Of a DNA stretch of 64,000 bases, positions 12,367 to 27,300 are shown piece after piece. The stretch's first letter is position 1. Each line of letters starts with the position of its first letter. Origin of the DNA: Microglena sp. YARC (Eukaryota; Chlorophyta; Chlorophyceae; Chlamydomonadales; Chlamydomonadaceae); contig CM039462.1 of the NCBI GenBank assembly GCA_022414725.1, positions 40,442,046 through 40,506,045 of the forward strand, in the 5' to 3' direction. The position numbers were made by a program, and so were the translations under genes. The notes below the pieces were generated by a model that made no database searches, had not been told where the DNA came from, and was given only the letters and a program-made list of their open reading frames with translations.

Positions 12367-15300
12367 GGGGGGGGGCATAGTGAGAGTGGGTTGGGTTGGG
12401 TTGGGTTGGGTTGGGTTGGGTTGGGTTGGGTTGGGTTGGGTTGGGTTGGGGGAGCATAGTGAGAGAGAACGATTGGAAAGCACCAATACAGTTAGCTGGT
12501 TGCTTTGGGATAAGCTGCAAGCGCGGTACCAACCTTCTTGTTACTACTTCCTTTGGAACGGTCACCTTGGAGAAGGGGGGGGGGGATCCATAGTGAGAGT
12601 GGGGTTGGGTTGGGTTGGGTTGGGTTGGGTTGGGTTGGGTTGGGATGGGTTGGGTTGGGTTCTTGTTAGTACTACCTTTGAACCGGTCACCTTGGAGAAG
12701 AAGGGGGGGGGTCCATAGTGAGAGTGGTGTGGGTTGTTTGGTGTGGGGTGGGGTGGGGTGGGGAGTAGGGTATGGTGTGGGGTGGGGTGTGACAGATAAC
12801 TCTGTGAGTGAATGTAGACGTAGGTCTTGCTGGGGGTGGGGGGTGGGGGGATATGTAGTGAGAGAGACAGATTGGAAAGCATACATAAATTTAGCTGGTT
12901 GCTTGGTTGGTTGGTCGGTTAGTCATATGGGCACTTAGTCAGTTAGTTTGACAGTCAGTTGGTTGGTTGGTTGTTCAGTTAGATGGGCACTTAGTCAGTT
13001 AGTTTGTCTGTCAGTTGGTTGGTTGGTTGGTTGGTTGGTTGGTCAGATGGGCATTTTGTCAGTTAGTTTGACAGTCAGTTAATCAGTTGGTTGGTTGGTT
13101 TGTCAGTCAGATGGGCACTTAGTCAGTAAGTTTGACAGTCAGTCGTTCAGTTGGTTGGTTTGTCAGTCAGATGGGCACTTAGTCAGTTAGTTTGACAGTC
13201 AGTTGGTCAGTTGATTGGTTGGTTGGTTGGTCAGTCAGATGGGCACTTAGTCAGTTAGTTTGACAGTCAGTTGGTTAACTGGTTGGTCAGCCAGATGGGT
13301 ATTTTGTCAGTTAGTTTGACAGTCAGTCAGTTGGTCAGTTGGTTGGTTTGTCAGTCAGATGGGCACTTGGTCAGTTAGTTTGTCAGTCAGTCAGTCAGTC
13401 AGTCAGTCAGTCAGTCAGTCAGTCAGTCAGTCAGTCAGTCAGTCAATCGGTCAGTTGGTTGGTTGACTGATTGGCTCGTTGGTTGCTTGGTTGATAATTT
13501 ACAAATTTAGTTTGTCTGTCAAGGGTCTGCTTGACTTTTTGGCGGAGCCCCCTCTTCAAGGGGGCGGGAGCCCATTTGTCCGTCTGTGCCACCGACCGAC
13601 CGGCCGTCTGACCGAGATGAAGCCTGACACGTCAGCCGACAGTCTCGTAACAAACATGCTTTCCGTTGCCCCACCTGTCGCTCCGTCGCGAAACACCTCT
13701 CCGACAATTGATAACGTCGCTTGCGACGCTGCATATAACTTGTTCTTTTTCTCGTTCTATTTGTTTGATAGTTTCTGGTTGGTTCTGGAGGGTTGGTTAT
13801 TTGGTCGGTAGATATCATGTCATGATATATGAGAAGATATCATATGATGACGGCATTCTGACTAGGCCAAAGTTAACATTTCTATACAATATCATCAGAT
13901 GCAAGTTGTATGATATCATACTCGTCTATGGTCATCATTATATTATATGCTGGTCCCTAAGCATTTCTGGCTAGTTTGGCCAGACCCATGCGTTGCCATG
14001 CAGCGAGGGAATGGCGATGGGTTGCTGAAAGAAAAAAGTGACTTACTGCCCTCGCCCCTGTTGAAGTAAAATTTACTCAGTTCCAAGAAGATGCCGGCCA
14101 GCTCGGCATTAGGACCATCCCCAGCAGGTGTTGAAGCCGCATCTCCAGAGGCAGGGTCAGATTTATGCTTCGCCAACACCTTCTTTCCCTCCATCTCCCT
14201 ACACAAGAGATTCAGCGTTCAGATTCAGGGTCTCATTTCAAGGTCAAGGACCAGGGTCTAGCTTGATTCAGGGTCTAGATTCAGGGTCTTGTTGCAAGGT
14301 CAAGGATCAGGGTCTAGCTAGATTCAGGGTTTAGATTCAGGGTCTCGTTGCAGGGTCAAGGATCAGGTTCTACGTTAGGAGATATAGATGATTAAGAGAA
14401 TAGATTCTGATGGTAGATTTGGATAATATCTTCAGTGAACAGTTCCAGAGAATGTGTTCAGTAGTGGTGGTGGTGGTGGTAGTTAGAGATATAGATGATT
14501 AAGAGAGTAGATTCTGATAGTAGTTTCAGATGATCAATTTAGAGATCAGTTTCAGATGATCAATTTAGACAACAGTTTCAGATGATCAATTTAGAGATCA
14601 GTTTCAGATGATCAATTCAGAGAACAGTTTCAGATGATCAATTTAGAGATCAGTTTCAGATGATCAATTCAGAGAACAGTTTCAGATGATCAATTTAGAG
14701 ATCAGTTTCAGATGATCAATTTAGACAACAGTTTCAGATGATCAATTTAGAGATCAGTTTCAGATGATCAATTTAGAGATCAGTTTCAGATGATCAATTT
14801 AGAGATCAGTTTCAGATGATCAATTTAGAGATCAGTTTCAGATGATCAATTTAGAGAACAGTATCAGATGATCAATTTAGAGAACAGTTTCAGATGATCA
14901 ATTTAGAGATCAGTTTCAGATGATCAATTTAGAGATCAGTTTCAGATGATCAATTTAGAGATCAGTTTCAGATGATCAATTTAGAGAACAGTATCAGATG
15001 ATCAATTTAGAGATCAGTTTCAGATGATCAATTTAGAGATCAGTTTCAGATGATCAATTTAGAGAACAGTTTCAGATGATCAATTTAGAGATCAGTTTCA
15101 GATGATCAATTTAGAGATCAGTTTCAGATGATCAATTTTAGAGACCAAGTTTTCAGATGATCAAATTTAGAGATCAGTTTTCAGATAATACGTATAGAGA
15201 ATAGATTCTGAGAATGGACACAGGTTCTAGATCCATAGCATAGATATATATAGTTACATATATAGATGAATTCAGGGTCTAGATTCAGATGTAGGTAGAT

Positions 15301-18300
15301 ATATAGATAAATTCAGGGTCTAGATTCAGATATGGTTAGATATATAGATAAATTCAGGGTCTAGACTCAGAATCTAGATTCAGGTTCAAGATCCAAAGTT
15401 CAGGTTCAATGGTATAGATTCATGAAAGCTGCGCACCTGAGCATGTCCTCAGAGATCTTGACAACCACTCCTTGGTGTGCGACAAACTCCTTTTTTTCTG
15501 TTTCGGGTGTCACTCTAGTTAGGGTCTATGGCACGACTATAATCGATAAGGCTGCGCACCCGAGCATGTCCTCAGAGATCTTGAAATTGAAATTGAAATT
15601 GTTACATCCGAGTACTGCGCCACTCTCAGGACGTGAAGTTAAGGACACCACTGCGTAAGTAGATCAGGATCCTAACCAGAGATCTTGAACACAGCTCCAA
15701 TGGAAGAGACAAAGCTTTTCTTTCATTTTTCATTTTTTCCAGTGTCACTCTGGTGAGGATCCTTGGCACGACCAGCCATATGGTTGGATTCAATTTATGG
15801 CATGGAGTGATTCAGGTTCGAGATCTAAAGCTCAGGTTCAATGGTATATATTCATGAAAACTGCGCACCCGATCATGTCCTCAGAGATCTTGACAATCAC
15901 TCCGTTGGATTCGACAAACTCATTTTTTTCATTTTTTCAATTTTTAGCTGTCAATCTGGTTCGGGTTCATGGCACGACTATAATCGATAAGGCTGCGCAC
16001 CCGAACATGTCTTCAGGGATCTTGAATGCGATTCCATTGGCTTCGGCGAACTCCTTGTCCGTGGCACTCTGGTTGGGGTCCAGATCACGACCCGCCATGT
16101 CACCCACAAAGAAGCACTTGGACTTGTCTGCAAGCAGTTTGTACACACAAATGATTTTAGTTGTTTTGTTGGCCCTGGCATGGCCCACCGGTGAATGAAA
16201 TGGGGTACACGGACATCTTGTCTGTGGCACTCTGGTTGGGGTCCAGATCACGACCTGCCATGTTACCCACAACGAGGCACTCCGACTTGTCTGCAAGCAC
16301 CATGGTCAGTCCACTCAGGGTAAGGATGCCAAGGTTTGTAAAAGAGGCAGTAGCATCAGCAGCAACAGTAGCAGCAACACAATGACCAACACCGACACCA
16401 TCAGCAGCAGCAGCAGCACCCGCACCACCACCAACAGGGCAGCAGCAGCAGCACACATCATCATCAGCAGCAGAATCAGCAAAACATCAGCAGTGGCATC
16501 AGCAGCAACAGTAGCAGCAACACAATTACCAACACCGACATCAGCATCAGCAACAGAAGCAACTGCAGCACCCGCACCACCACCAACAGGGCAGCAGCAG
16601 CAGCAGCACACATCATCAGCAGCAGCAGAATCAGCAAAACATCAGCAGTGGCATCAGCAGCAACAGTAGCAGCAACACAATGACCAACACCGACACCATC
16701 ATCATCAGCAGCAGCACCTTCAGCACCCGCACCACCACCAACAGGCACAGCAGCAGCACACATCATCATCAGCAGCAGCAGAATCAGCAAAACATCAGCA
16801 GTGGCATCAGCAACAACAGTAGCAGCAACACAATGACCAACACCGACACCATCATCAGCAGCAGCAGCACCTGCAGCACCCGCACCACCACCAACAGGGC
16901 AGCAGCAGCACACACACATCATCATCATCAGCAGCAGCACAGCATTAGCAGGAGTAGCAACACAATGACCAACACCATCAGCAGTAGCACCACCACCAAC
17001 AACAGGGCAGCAGCAGCAGCAGCAGCACACAGCATCAGCACAACAGCAGCAGTAGCATCAGCAGCAACAGTAGCAGCAACACAATGACCAACACCAACAC
17101 CATCAGCAGCACCTGCACACACCCACACCACCATCAGCAGCAGCAGCACTTGCAGCACCCGCACCACCACCACGACCAGCAAGGCAGCAGCAGCATCACA
17201 CATCATCAGCAGCAGCACAGCAGCAACAGTAGCAGCAAAATAATGACCAACACCAACACCATCAGCAGCAGCAGCACCTGCAGCACCCGCACCACCACCA
17301 ACAACAATAGGGCATCAGCAGCATCAGCACAACAGCAGCAGTAGTATCAGCAGCAACAGTAGCAGCAACACAATGACCAACACCAACACCATCATCAGCA
17401 GCAGCAGCACCTGCAGCACCCGCACCACCACCACCAACAGGGCATCAGCAGCATCAGCACAACAGCAGCAGTAGTATCAGCAGCAACAGTAGCAGCAACA
17501 CAATGACCAACACCAACACCATCATCAGCAGCAGCAGCACCTGCAGCACCCGCACCACACACCAACAGGGCAATCAGCAGCATCAGCACAACAGCAGCAG
17601 TAGTATCAGCAGCAACAGTAGCAGCAACACAATGACCAACGCCAACACCATCATCATCAGCAGCAGCAGCACCTGCACCACCACCACCAACAACAACAGG
17701 GCAGCAGCAGCATCACACATCATCAGCAGCAGCGTCATTAGCAGCACAGCAGCAGCAGCAACAGTACCAGCAACACAATGACCAACGCCAACACCATCAT
17801 TATCAGCAGCAGCAGCACTTGCACCACCACCACCAACAACAACAGGGCAGCAGCAGCATCACACATCATCATCAGCAGCGTCATTAGCAGCACAGCAGCA
17901 GCAGCAACAGTCGCAGCAACACAATGACCAACACCAACACCAGCACCTGCAGCACCCGCACCACCAACAACAACAACAGGGCATCAGCAGCATCAGCACA
18001 CAGCATCAGCAGCACAACAGCAGCAGCAACAGTAACGGCAACACAATGACCACCACCACCACCATCAGCAACACCTGCACCACTGGCACCACCACCACCA
18101 ACAGGGCAGCATGAGTATCAGCACACAGCAGGAGCAGAAGCAGCACAACAGCAGCAGTAGCATCAGCAGCAACAGTAACAGCAACATAATGACCGTCACC
18201 AACACAAACACTATCAGCAGCACCTGCACCACCTGCACCACCAGGGTTGTGCACGACAAAGATGGATCAGGCTTCACATTTCTTTGTTCCACCCGCATTC

Positions 18301-21300
18301 CTGGATTTCCGTCAACATTCAGTGTATTGTTCTGTCTGCATACCTGGTTGTACTCCCCCCTCTCTGCACCGAACTCCCACACCCATGCCACTGTCTCCTT
18401 CCATTGTGCGTGCACAAGACACATGGAACAGGCCCCCCCCCCCCCCCCCCCTATTGGTGGTTGCCCAAGTGAAAGCAAACAGGCTGGCCCCTCAACCTCA
18501 CGTTTCGTAACAAGGCGTACTATTTATTTATTTATTATTGTTCTGTCAGCACACCTGGTTGCACTCCCCCATCGAGATTTTCTACAAGGAAGTTCCACAT
18601 GCCTGTCTTGGGTTTGCATGGGGTTTGCATGGGGTGCACCTCATGGAACCCCAGACCATGGGGTTTGCATGGGTTTGCATGGGTTTGTATAGGGTTTGCA
18701 TGGGGTTTGCATGGGGTTTGCATGGGTTTGCATGGGTTTGCACGGGTTTGCATGGGTTTGCATGGGGTTTGCATGGGGTTTGTATGGGGTGCACCTCATT
18801 ATTGTTCCGTCAGCATACCTGGTTGCACTCCTCCGTTGAGTTTTTCCACAAGGAAGTCCCACATGCCTGTCTTGGGTTTACGGAACTCGTCAGTCATAGT
18901 GGACATGATTGCTACTGCTGGCACGCCCACCTGCAGGGTTGTGGAAAAGGACAGGGCAGGTGAGTGAGTGAGTGAGTGTGTGTGTATGTGTGTGGATGAG
19001 TAGGTGGTGGGGGGAGAGGGGGGGGGGGGGGTCTGTGTCTGTGTCTGTGTTTTAGGTACAAATGTAATATTATCCATAGTGGACATGATTGCTACTGCTG
19101 GCACGCCCACCCGCAGGGTAGTGGAATAAGGTTAACATGGTAAGTAAATACATAATTACATGTTACGCCTTATGTAACACCCACTTGCTCTTGGGCCAAC
19201 CACCAAGGGTTTCTGTGTCTGTGTTCGGTGTACACTTGTAGTATTATCCAGAGTGGGTATGACTGCTACTGCTGCCACGCCCTGCAGGGTCATGGAAGAG
19301 GACAGGGCAGGTGAGGGGCGGAGGGTGAGAGGGGGGGGTCTGTGTCTGTGTTGGGGGTACACTTGTAATATTATCCAGAGTGGGTATGACTGCTACTGCT
19401 GCCACGCCCTGCAGGGTCATGGAAGAGGACAGGGCAGGTGAGGGGCGGAGGGTGAGAGGGGGGGGGTCTGTGTCTGTGTTGGGGGTACACTTGTAATATT
19501 ATCCAGAGTGGGCATGACTGATACTGCTGCACGCCCTGCAGGGTTATGGAAGAGGACAGGGCAGGTGGGGGGCGGAGGGTGAGAGGGTGAGTGGGTGGGG
19601 GTGGGGGGGTGGGGGTCTGTGTCTGTGTTCGGGGTACACATGTAATATTATCCAGAGTGGTCATGATTGATACTGCTGCCACGCACTCTGCGTGCAGAGT
19701 TGTGGAAGAGGACAGGGCAGGTGGGAGGCGGAGGGCGAGGGGGTTGGGGGGGGCTGTGTCTGTTCAGGGTATCATATGTATTGAGGGTGTATATTGTTTT
19801 CGTATACATATATTGTGTTTGTATACATATCTTGTGTTTGAATATATGATTGCTTGTTTGCTCACTTGCTTCTTTGGCTCATTGTTTGTTTTGTTCATTG
19901 TTTGTTTGTTTATTTGTTTCATTCTTTGTTTGTTTTCTTTTTACCGCTTGCATGTTTGGGAAATTATTGGTTAGTCTGTTTGCTTGTATTATTATTTGCT
20001 TCTTTGTTTCTTTGTATATTTGTTCGTCTGTTATCTCGCTTGTTTGTTTGGCTCATTATTTGTTTGACCCATTGTTTGTATGTTTGTTTCTGTTTTTGTT
20101 TGACCTATTGTTTGTTTGACCTATTGTTTGTTTGTTTGTTTGGCTTATAGTTTGTATGTTTGTTTCTGTTTTTGTTTGTTTTCTTTTGAACGCTTGCTTG
20201 TTTGGCAAATGATTGTTTAGTTTATTTGTTTGCTGTTTGTTTGTACGTTTGTCTGTTTGTATATTTGTTCGTCTGCTTCCTCGCTTGCTTGTTTGGCTCC
20301 ATTGTTTGGCTCAATTATTTGTTTGTTAGTTGCATTTCTTTTGAACGCTTGCTTGTTTGGCTCAATTGTTTGTTTGTTCGTTTGTTGCATTTTTTTGAAC
20401 GCTTGCTTGTTTGGCTCAATTGTTTGTTTGTTTGTTTGTTGCATTATTTTTGAACGCTTGCTTGTTTGGCTCAATTGTATGGCTCAATAGTTTGTTTGAT
20501 TGTTTGTTGCATTTGTTTTTTGAACGCTTGCTTGTTTGGCAAATTATTGGTTTGTTTCTTTGTTTGCTGTTAGTTTGTATGTTTCTTTGTCTCTTTATAT
20601 ATGAGGCTTCACAACTGGACCTACAGAAAGCTGACAAGTTCAATGCAGCGTCGCCTGCGACGCTAAAAATTGGCGGAGAGTGATCGCGACGGAGCGACAG
20701 GTGGCAACCGAAGCGAGTTAGTTACGAGACCGTTGGCTGACGTGTCGGGCTTCATTGCGGTCAGACGGATGGATGGATGGATGGATGGATGGATGGATGG
20801 ATGGATGGATGGATGGTCGGGCGGACAAATGGGTAACACTGGGGGCTCCCGCCCCCCAGAAGGGGGGGCTCCGCCAAAAAACAGAGAACCAGGAATTTAA
20901 ACTGTTTAATCCCCTTAGTATGCTCCCCAGATTCCATAGGCACTGGGGGACTCGAATTTGGAAGACAGTGAGTTACAGCTTATGCAACACAACTGGACGT
21001 ACTGAAAGGTGAAAACAGACTGTTTGTATGCTCGCCCCGATAAACAAAATGCTGAACTTGCCACAACACTAGAGGGTTTGTGGATCTTCAAAATCAAGTC
21101 CTTGTAGACCTTCAAAAAAAACATACCCAGGATTTCAGTTGAGGATTTTTGGCGGAGCCCCCCCCCTTCTGGGGGGCAGGGTCCCCAGGGTCACCCCCGT
21201 TCTGGGGGGCAGGAGCCCCCTTGCCAAGGATTTCAGTTGAGGATTTTGGCAGAGCCCCCCCTCCTGGGGGGTGGGTCCAGGGGGTGGGTCCCCCACGGTC

Positions 21301-24300
21301 ATCTCGTTGTCCGTTTGTTTGTGCGACCAACCGACGGCAGTGCAACCGACACAAAGCCTGACACGTAAGCCGACTGTTTTGTAACCTACTGGCTTTGGGC
21401 CGCTCCATTCCGTTGCCACCTGTCGTTCCGTTGCCAACACTCCCCGCCAAATTGCAACGCTGCCCAGGACTTGTTGATAAAAGACCGTATGAAAAAACGG
21501 CCAGGTAACAAGTAACTTTTTAGGTAAGTCTCTATTAGAACATAGTTGACCACCCCTGTACTGTCTTGTATACAAAAATCTTCAACCGAATTTGTGTAAA
21601 ACGTTTTTTTTGTGTGTAACGTGTTTTTTTGTGTAACGTTTTTTTTTGTGTACGTCGTTTTTTGTGTAACGTGTGTTTTTTTGTGTAACGTGTTTTTTGT
21701 TTTGTCCACATGCCCTTGGTGATCTAGAAAAAAACCATATAAGAAAAAAACCATATAAAAAAAACAAAAAAAACCCATATAAGGTCTACATACCCCTGGT
21801 ATGTGCCTAGGGTGAAACAAGACCTAGGCACGTCGCAAGTGCCGCGGAAAATTAGATGAGAGTATTGGCTATAGGAACGAGAGGTGGCACCGGAATCAAG
21901 TGCAGCGGATCGAAGGCAGGGTTTACGACAGGGCCAGGGGCCAGTAAGGCCCAGGGTTGGAACGTGCGGACAACAGACAGACAGACAGACATACAGACCG
22001 ACAGACAGACAGACCGACAGACAATCAGACAACAGGTTGACTCTGGGGGCTCCCGCCCCCCAGAAGGGGGAGCTTCGCCGAAAAGGGCCATTTTTATTGT
22101 GACTCAGCAAGAGCGTACCAGCTGCGAAATGCTGAACTAGCCTCAAAAGGTAATGATAACGCCTTCTGGGGCGTGGTGTTAAGGGAACCCGTCGTACGCG
22201 GGCAGAGAACGATCTACCACCTTGACTGGACAAGCTACCATCGCGGTTGACAACGACCTGCAGCGCTAAGGGTGACCGTAGGGGGAATCGAACCCCCAAC
22301 TCTTCGTCGTTGAAGCGATTTGGTGTACAATTAGACCAATCGTATCACTGAAACGGGCTAACTAGCCTCAATACTAGCGGGTTTGTGGACCTTCAGAATC
22401 AAAGGTTTGTGGACCTTCACAATCAAAGCTTTGTGGACCCTCACAATAAAAGCTTTGTGGACTTTCACAATCAAAGCTTTGTGGACCTTCACAATCAAAG
22501 CTTTGTGGACCTTCAAAATCAAAATCAAAAATCAAAGAGCGTAACCTGCTTCACAATGTTGTTTAACTTGGTCTTCACATTAGAAGCAGCTTTTCCAGTG
22601 ACTGCTGACTTGACGGCACCCTGGTTCTGCGTAACAGGAGGGATGAATGGTGGTTGGTGGTGATGGCGATGGCGATGGCGATGGGCTCGGTGGTGGTGGT
22701 GGTCTCAGTGGTGGTGGTGGTCTTCGTGGTCTTCGTGGTAGTGGTGGTGGTGGTTTTGGTGGTGGTTGTGGTGGTCATGTCGGTGGTGGTGGTGGTGGTA
22801 ATCGTGGTGGTGGTGGTGGTGGTAATCGTAGTGGTGGTGGGCTCGGTGGTGGTGTGGTGGTGGTGGTGGTTTTGGTGGTTGTGGTGGGTGGTCATCTCGG
22901 TGGTGGGTGGGTAATCGTGGTGGTGGTCTCAATGGTGGTGATTGTGGTGGTGGTTGTCATTTCGGTGGTTTTGGTGCTGGTAAAAGTTGTGGTGGTCATC
23001 TCAGTGGTGGTGGTTGTGGTGATGGTGTGGTAATAGTTGTGGTGGTGGTTATCTGGTGTGTGTCGTGGTGGCAGTTGTGGTCATCTCAGTGGTGGTGGTG
23101 GTGGTGGTGGTTATCTCAGTGGTGGTCGTGGTGGCAGTTGTGGTCATCTCAGTGGTGGTGGTGGTGGTGGTGGTGGTTGTATCTCGGGGGGGGGGTGGTG
23201 GTCGTGGGGTCATCTCGAGTGTGTTGTGGGCAGTTGTGGTCATCCTCATCGTCGGTGGTGGTGGTGGGTGGTGGTTACCACTTGGTGGTGGTGGTGGCAG
23301 TTGTGGTATCTCAGTTGGTGGTGGTGGGTGGTGGTGGTGGTGGTCATCTCAGTTGTGGCAGTTGTGGTCATTCAGTGGTGGTGGTGGTGGTGGTTTTACC
23401 TCGGTGGTGGTTTGGTGGCAGTTGTGTCATCTCATGGTGGGTGGTGGTGGTGGTGTGGTGGTTATCTCGGTGGTGGTCGTGGTGGCTGTTGTGTCATCTC
23501 AGTGGTGGTGGTGGGTGGTTATCTCGTGGTGGTCGTGGGGCGGCAGTTGTGGTCATCTCAGTGGTGGTGGTGAGTCTCTCGGCGCACAACAAATCAAAGG
23601 GCATTTATTATTTAGCCCGAGCGCCGCCGCGATGTCCACGTCGGGCAGTGCTGTGGAGCCCAGTTGGTATCACTCACACATACGTAGGTTGAGTAATCTT
23701 ACTCACTCACACAAATATAGGCACTCTTCCAACCCTGACCCCCCCCCCGCCCTGTTCTCTGTCACCCCCTCCCCCCCTCCCAATCCACCCCCCCCCACTC
23801 GTCCCACCACCACCACCACACACACCCTCCAATCTACTCCCACCCCCCCATTCCACTCACACACTCCAATCCCACCACCACCACACCACCACCACCACCA
23901 CACCCCCTCCCCCCCCTCACACAATCCTCTCCCCATCCCCACACCCCACCTCCACAGTAACCTCCCACCTTCAACGCAGCAACCTCCGTCCTCAGACAAT
24001 ACCCAAAAACACCAAACAACAACTCATGAGAAGGTAACAATCATGTGCCCTTTCCCGTGAAGATCCTTAAACATTACATACATTACATTAACATGAATGA
24101 ACATGACACAGCCCAACCCACAACCAACAACCACGAGAAGATAAATCTTGTGCCCACTTCTCATGAAAATCCTTCAACATTACATGAACATAACAATGAT
24201 GAACACTCAACGACGAAGATAACAATCTGGGGTGCCCATAAAATCCCTCCCCATTAATTGAATGAAAACATGACACACGAACTCACGAGAAGATAACAAT

Positions 24301-27300
24301 CTTGTGCCCTTTCTCATGAAATCCTTCAACATTACATTAACATGAATGAAACACCCACCAACACATAAACAAGACACATCCTTGTGCCCTTTCTCAATAA
24401 ATCCCAATTAATTAACAAATGAAACAACACCAAACAACAACTCACGAGAAGATAACGATCTTGTGCCCTTTCTCATGAAAATCCTTCAACATTACATTAA
24501 CATGAATGAACATGACACACCCAACAACACCAAACAACAACTCACTAGAAGATAACGATCTTGTACCCTTTCCCTTGAAGATCCTCCAACATGACATACA
24601 TTACATTAACATGAATGAACATGACACACCCAACAACACCAAACAACAACTCACGAGATGATAACAATCGTGTACCCTTTCTCGTGAAAATCCTTCAACA
24701 TTACATGCATTACATTAACATGAATGAACATGACACACCCAATTACACCAAACAACAACTCACCAGAAGATAACAATCTTGTACTTTTTCCCGTGAAGAT
24801 CCTTCAACATTACATACATTACATTAACATGAATGAACATTATTACATACCCAACAACACCAAACAACAACTCACGAAATGATAACAATCTTGTGCTCTT
24901 TCCCGTGAAGATCCCTCAACACCACAACCTTCCGTCCTCAGACAATACCCAACAACAACGCACAAGAGGATAACGATCTTGTGCCCTTTCTCGTGAAAAT
25001 CCTTCAACATTACATATACATGAATGAACTTGGACCTACCAACTAACCAAACAACAACTCACGAGAAGATACACAATCTTGTGCCCTCTTCTCGTGTAGA
25101 TCCTCACACAGCTGGCACATTCTTGTTGAAGAACTTCCAGTCGTCAGCGTCACGAGCAAACTGGTTTCCACTCTTGACCAAGATCAGGGTCCATCCTGAA
25201 GGTGGCGCACGTGGGTGGGTGGGTGAGTGGGTGGGCGAGTGGGTGGGTGGGTGGGTGGGTGAGTAGGTGGGTGAGTAGGTAGGTGAGCAGGTGGACGAGT
25301 GGGTATCATTAGTATCATATTGCCACGAGCAAACTGGGATCCACTCTTAGTCAGGATGAGGGTCCCTTCCTGGAGGTGACGCACGTGGGTGGGTTGGTGA
25401 GTGGGTGGGCGAGTGGGTGGGTGAGTAGGTGGGTGAGTGGGTGGGCGAGTGGGTGGGTAGGTGGGTGGAGTAGGAGGGTGAGTAGGTGGGTGAGTGGGTG
25501 AGCAAGTGGGTACCATTAGTATCATATTGCCACGAGCAAACTGGGCTCCACTCTTAGTCAGGATCAGGGTCCCATCCTGGAGGTGACGCATGTGGTGGGG
25601 GTTGGTGAGTGGGTGGGGGCGAGTGTCGGTGGGCGGGTGGTGGGTGAGTAGGTGGGCGAGTGGTGAGCGGGTATCATTACTATCATATGCCACGAGCAAA
25701 CTGGGCTCTCCACTCTTGGTCAGGATCAGGGTTCCATCCTGGAGGTGACGCATGGGGTGGGTTGGTGAGTGGGTGGCGAGTGGGTGGTTGTGGTTGAGCA
25801 GGTGGGTTGGGTGAGTAGGTGGGTGAGTGGTTGAGCGGTGGGCGAGTGGGTGGGTGAGTAGGTGGGTGAGTGGTGAGCAGGTGGCGAGTGGGTGGGTGGG
25901 TGGGGGGTGGGTGAAGTCGATGGGTGAGTGGGTGAGCAGGTGAGCGAGTGGGTGTCATTTGTATCATATTGCCACAAGCAACCTGGGCTCCACTCTTGGT
26001 CAGGATGAGGGTCCTTCCTGGAGGTGACCCACGTGGGTGGGTGATGAGTGGGTGTTGCGAGTGTGTAAGTGAGTAGGTGGGTGAGTGGGTGAGCAGGTGG
26101 GCGAGTGAATGAGCAGGTGGGCGAGTGGTGAGTAGGTGGGTGAGTGGTGAGCAGTGGGTGAGTGGGTGGTGGGTGAGTAGGTGGGTGAGTGGGCGAGTGG
26201 GTGGGTGGGTGGGTGGGTGAGTAGGTGGGTGAGTGGGTGAGCAGGTGAGCGAGTGGGTGTCATTTGTATCATATTGCCACAAGCAAACTGGGCTCCACTC
26301 TTAGTCAGGATGAGGGTCCTATCCTGGAGGTGACGAACGTGGGTGGGTTGGTGAGTGGGTGGGCTATCTTGTATGTATGACTGTCACTATATTGGTTCTG
26401 TACTTATCTTCTACCATGTACTACTATGCACTCATGTACTTCAGTGTTCAACATATTGGTTATGTACTCATCTTCTACCATGTACTACCATGCACTCATG
26501 TACTTCAGTGTTCAACATATTGGTTATGTACTCATCTTCTACCATGTACTACTATGCACCCATGTACTTCAGTGTTCAACATATTGGTTATGTACTCATC
26601 TTCTACCATGTACTACTATGCACCCATGTACTTCAGTGTTCAACATATTGGTTATGTACTCATCTTCTACCATGTACTACCATGCACTCATGTACTTCAG
26701 TGTTCAACATATTGGTTATGTACTCATCTTCTACCATGTACTACCATGCACTGATGTACTTCAGTGCTCACCATATCAAAGGCTGCAATCTTCTTGTTGG
26801 GCTTGGTATCCCAATCCCTGCAGGTGCAAGTCAAATTTGTGGGTGGGTACGTGGGTGGGTAGGTGGGTAGGTGGGTGGGTAGGTGGGTAGGTGTGTGGGT
26901 AGGTGGGCAGGTGGGTGGGTAGGTGTGTAGGTATCCCAATCCCTGCAGGTGCAAATCAAATCCGTGTGTGGGTATGTGTGTGGGTAGGTGGGTGTGTGGG
27001 TGTGTGGGTAGGTGTGTGGGCAGGTGGGCAGGTGGGTGGGTAGGTGGGTAGGTATCTCAATCCCTGCGTGTGCAAATCGAATCGGTGTGTGGGTATGTGT
27101 GTGGGTATGTGTGTAGGTGGGTGTGTAGGTGGGTGTGTAGGTGTGTAGGTGGGTGTGTAGGTGGGTGGGTAGGTGGGCAGGTGGGTGGGTAGGTGTGTAG
27201 GTATCCCAATCCCTGCAGGTGCAATGGTAGGTGTGTGGGTTGGTGGGTAGGTGGTAGGTCGATCGTCGTCGGTCGGTGGGTCGGTGGGTAGGTAGGTGGA

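Noticed and set aside
16330..18240. Gln/Ser/His-rich poly-CAG protein
   Set aside because: All frames are open because of trinucleotide repeats, and the stretch lies between two in-phase phosphatase exons.
22265..22346. Functional nuclear tRNA gene on the minus strand
   Set aside because: A and B boxes are present, but the anticodon arm does not pair and the copy has SINE body plus target-site duplications.
25184..26282. Long Thr/His/Pro-rich minus-strand frames as genes
   Set aside because: They arise from GTGGGTGAG arrays; only the short [10 protein letters not shown] pieces derive from a gene.
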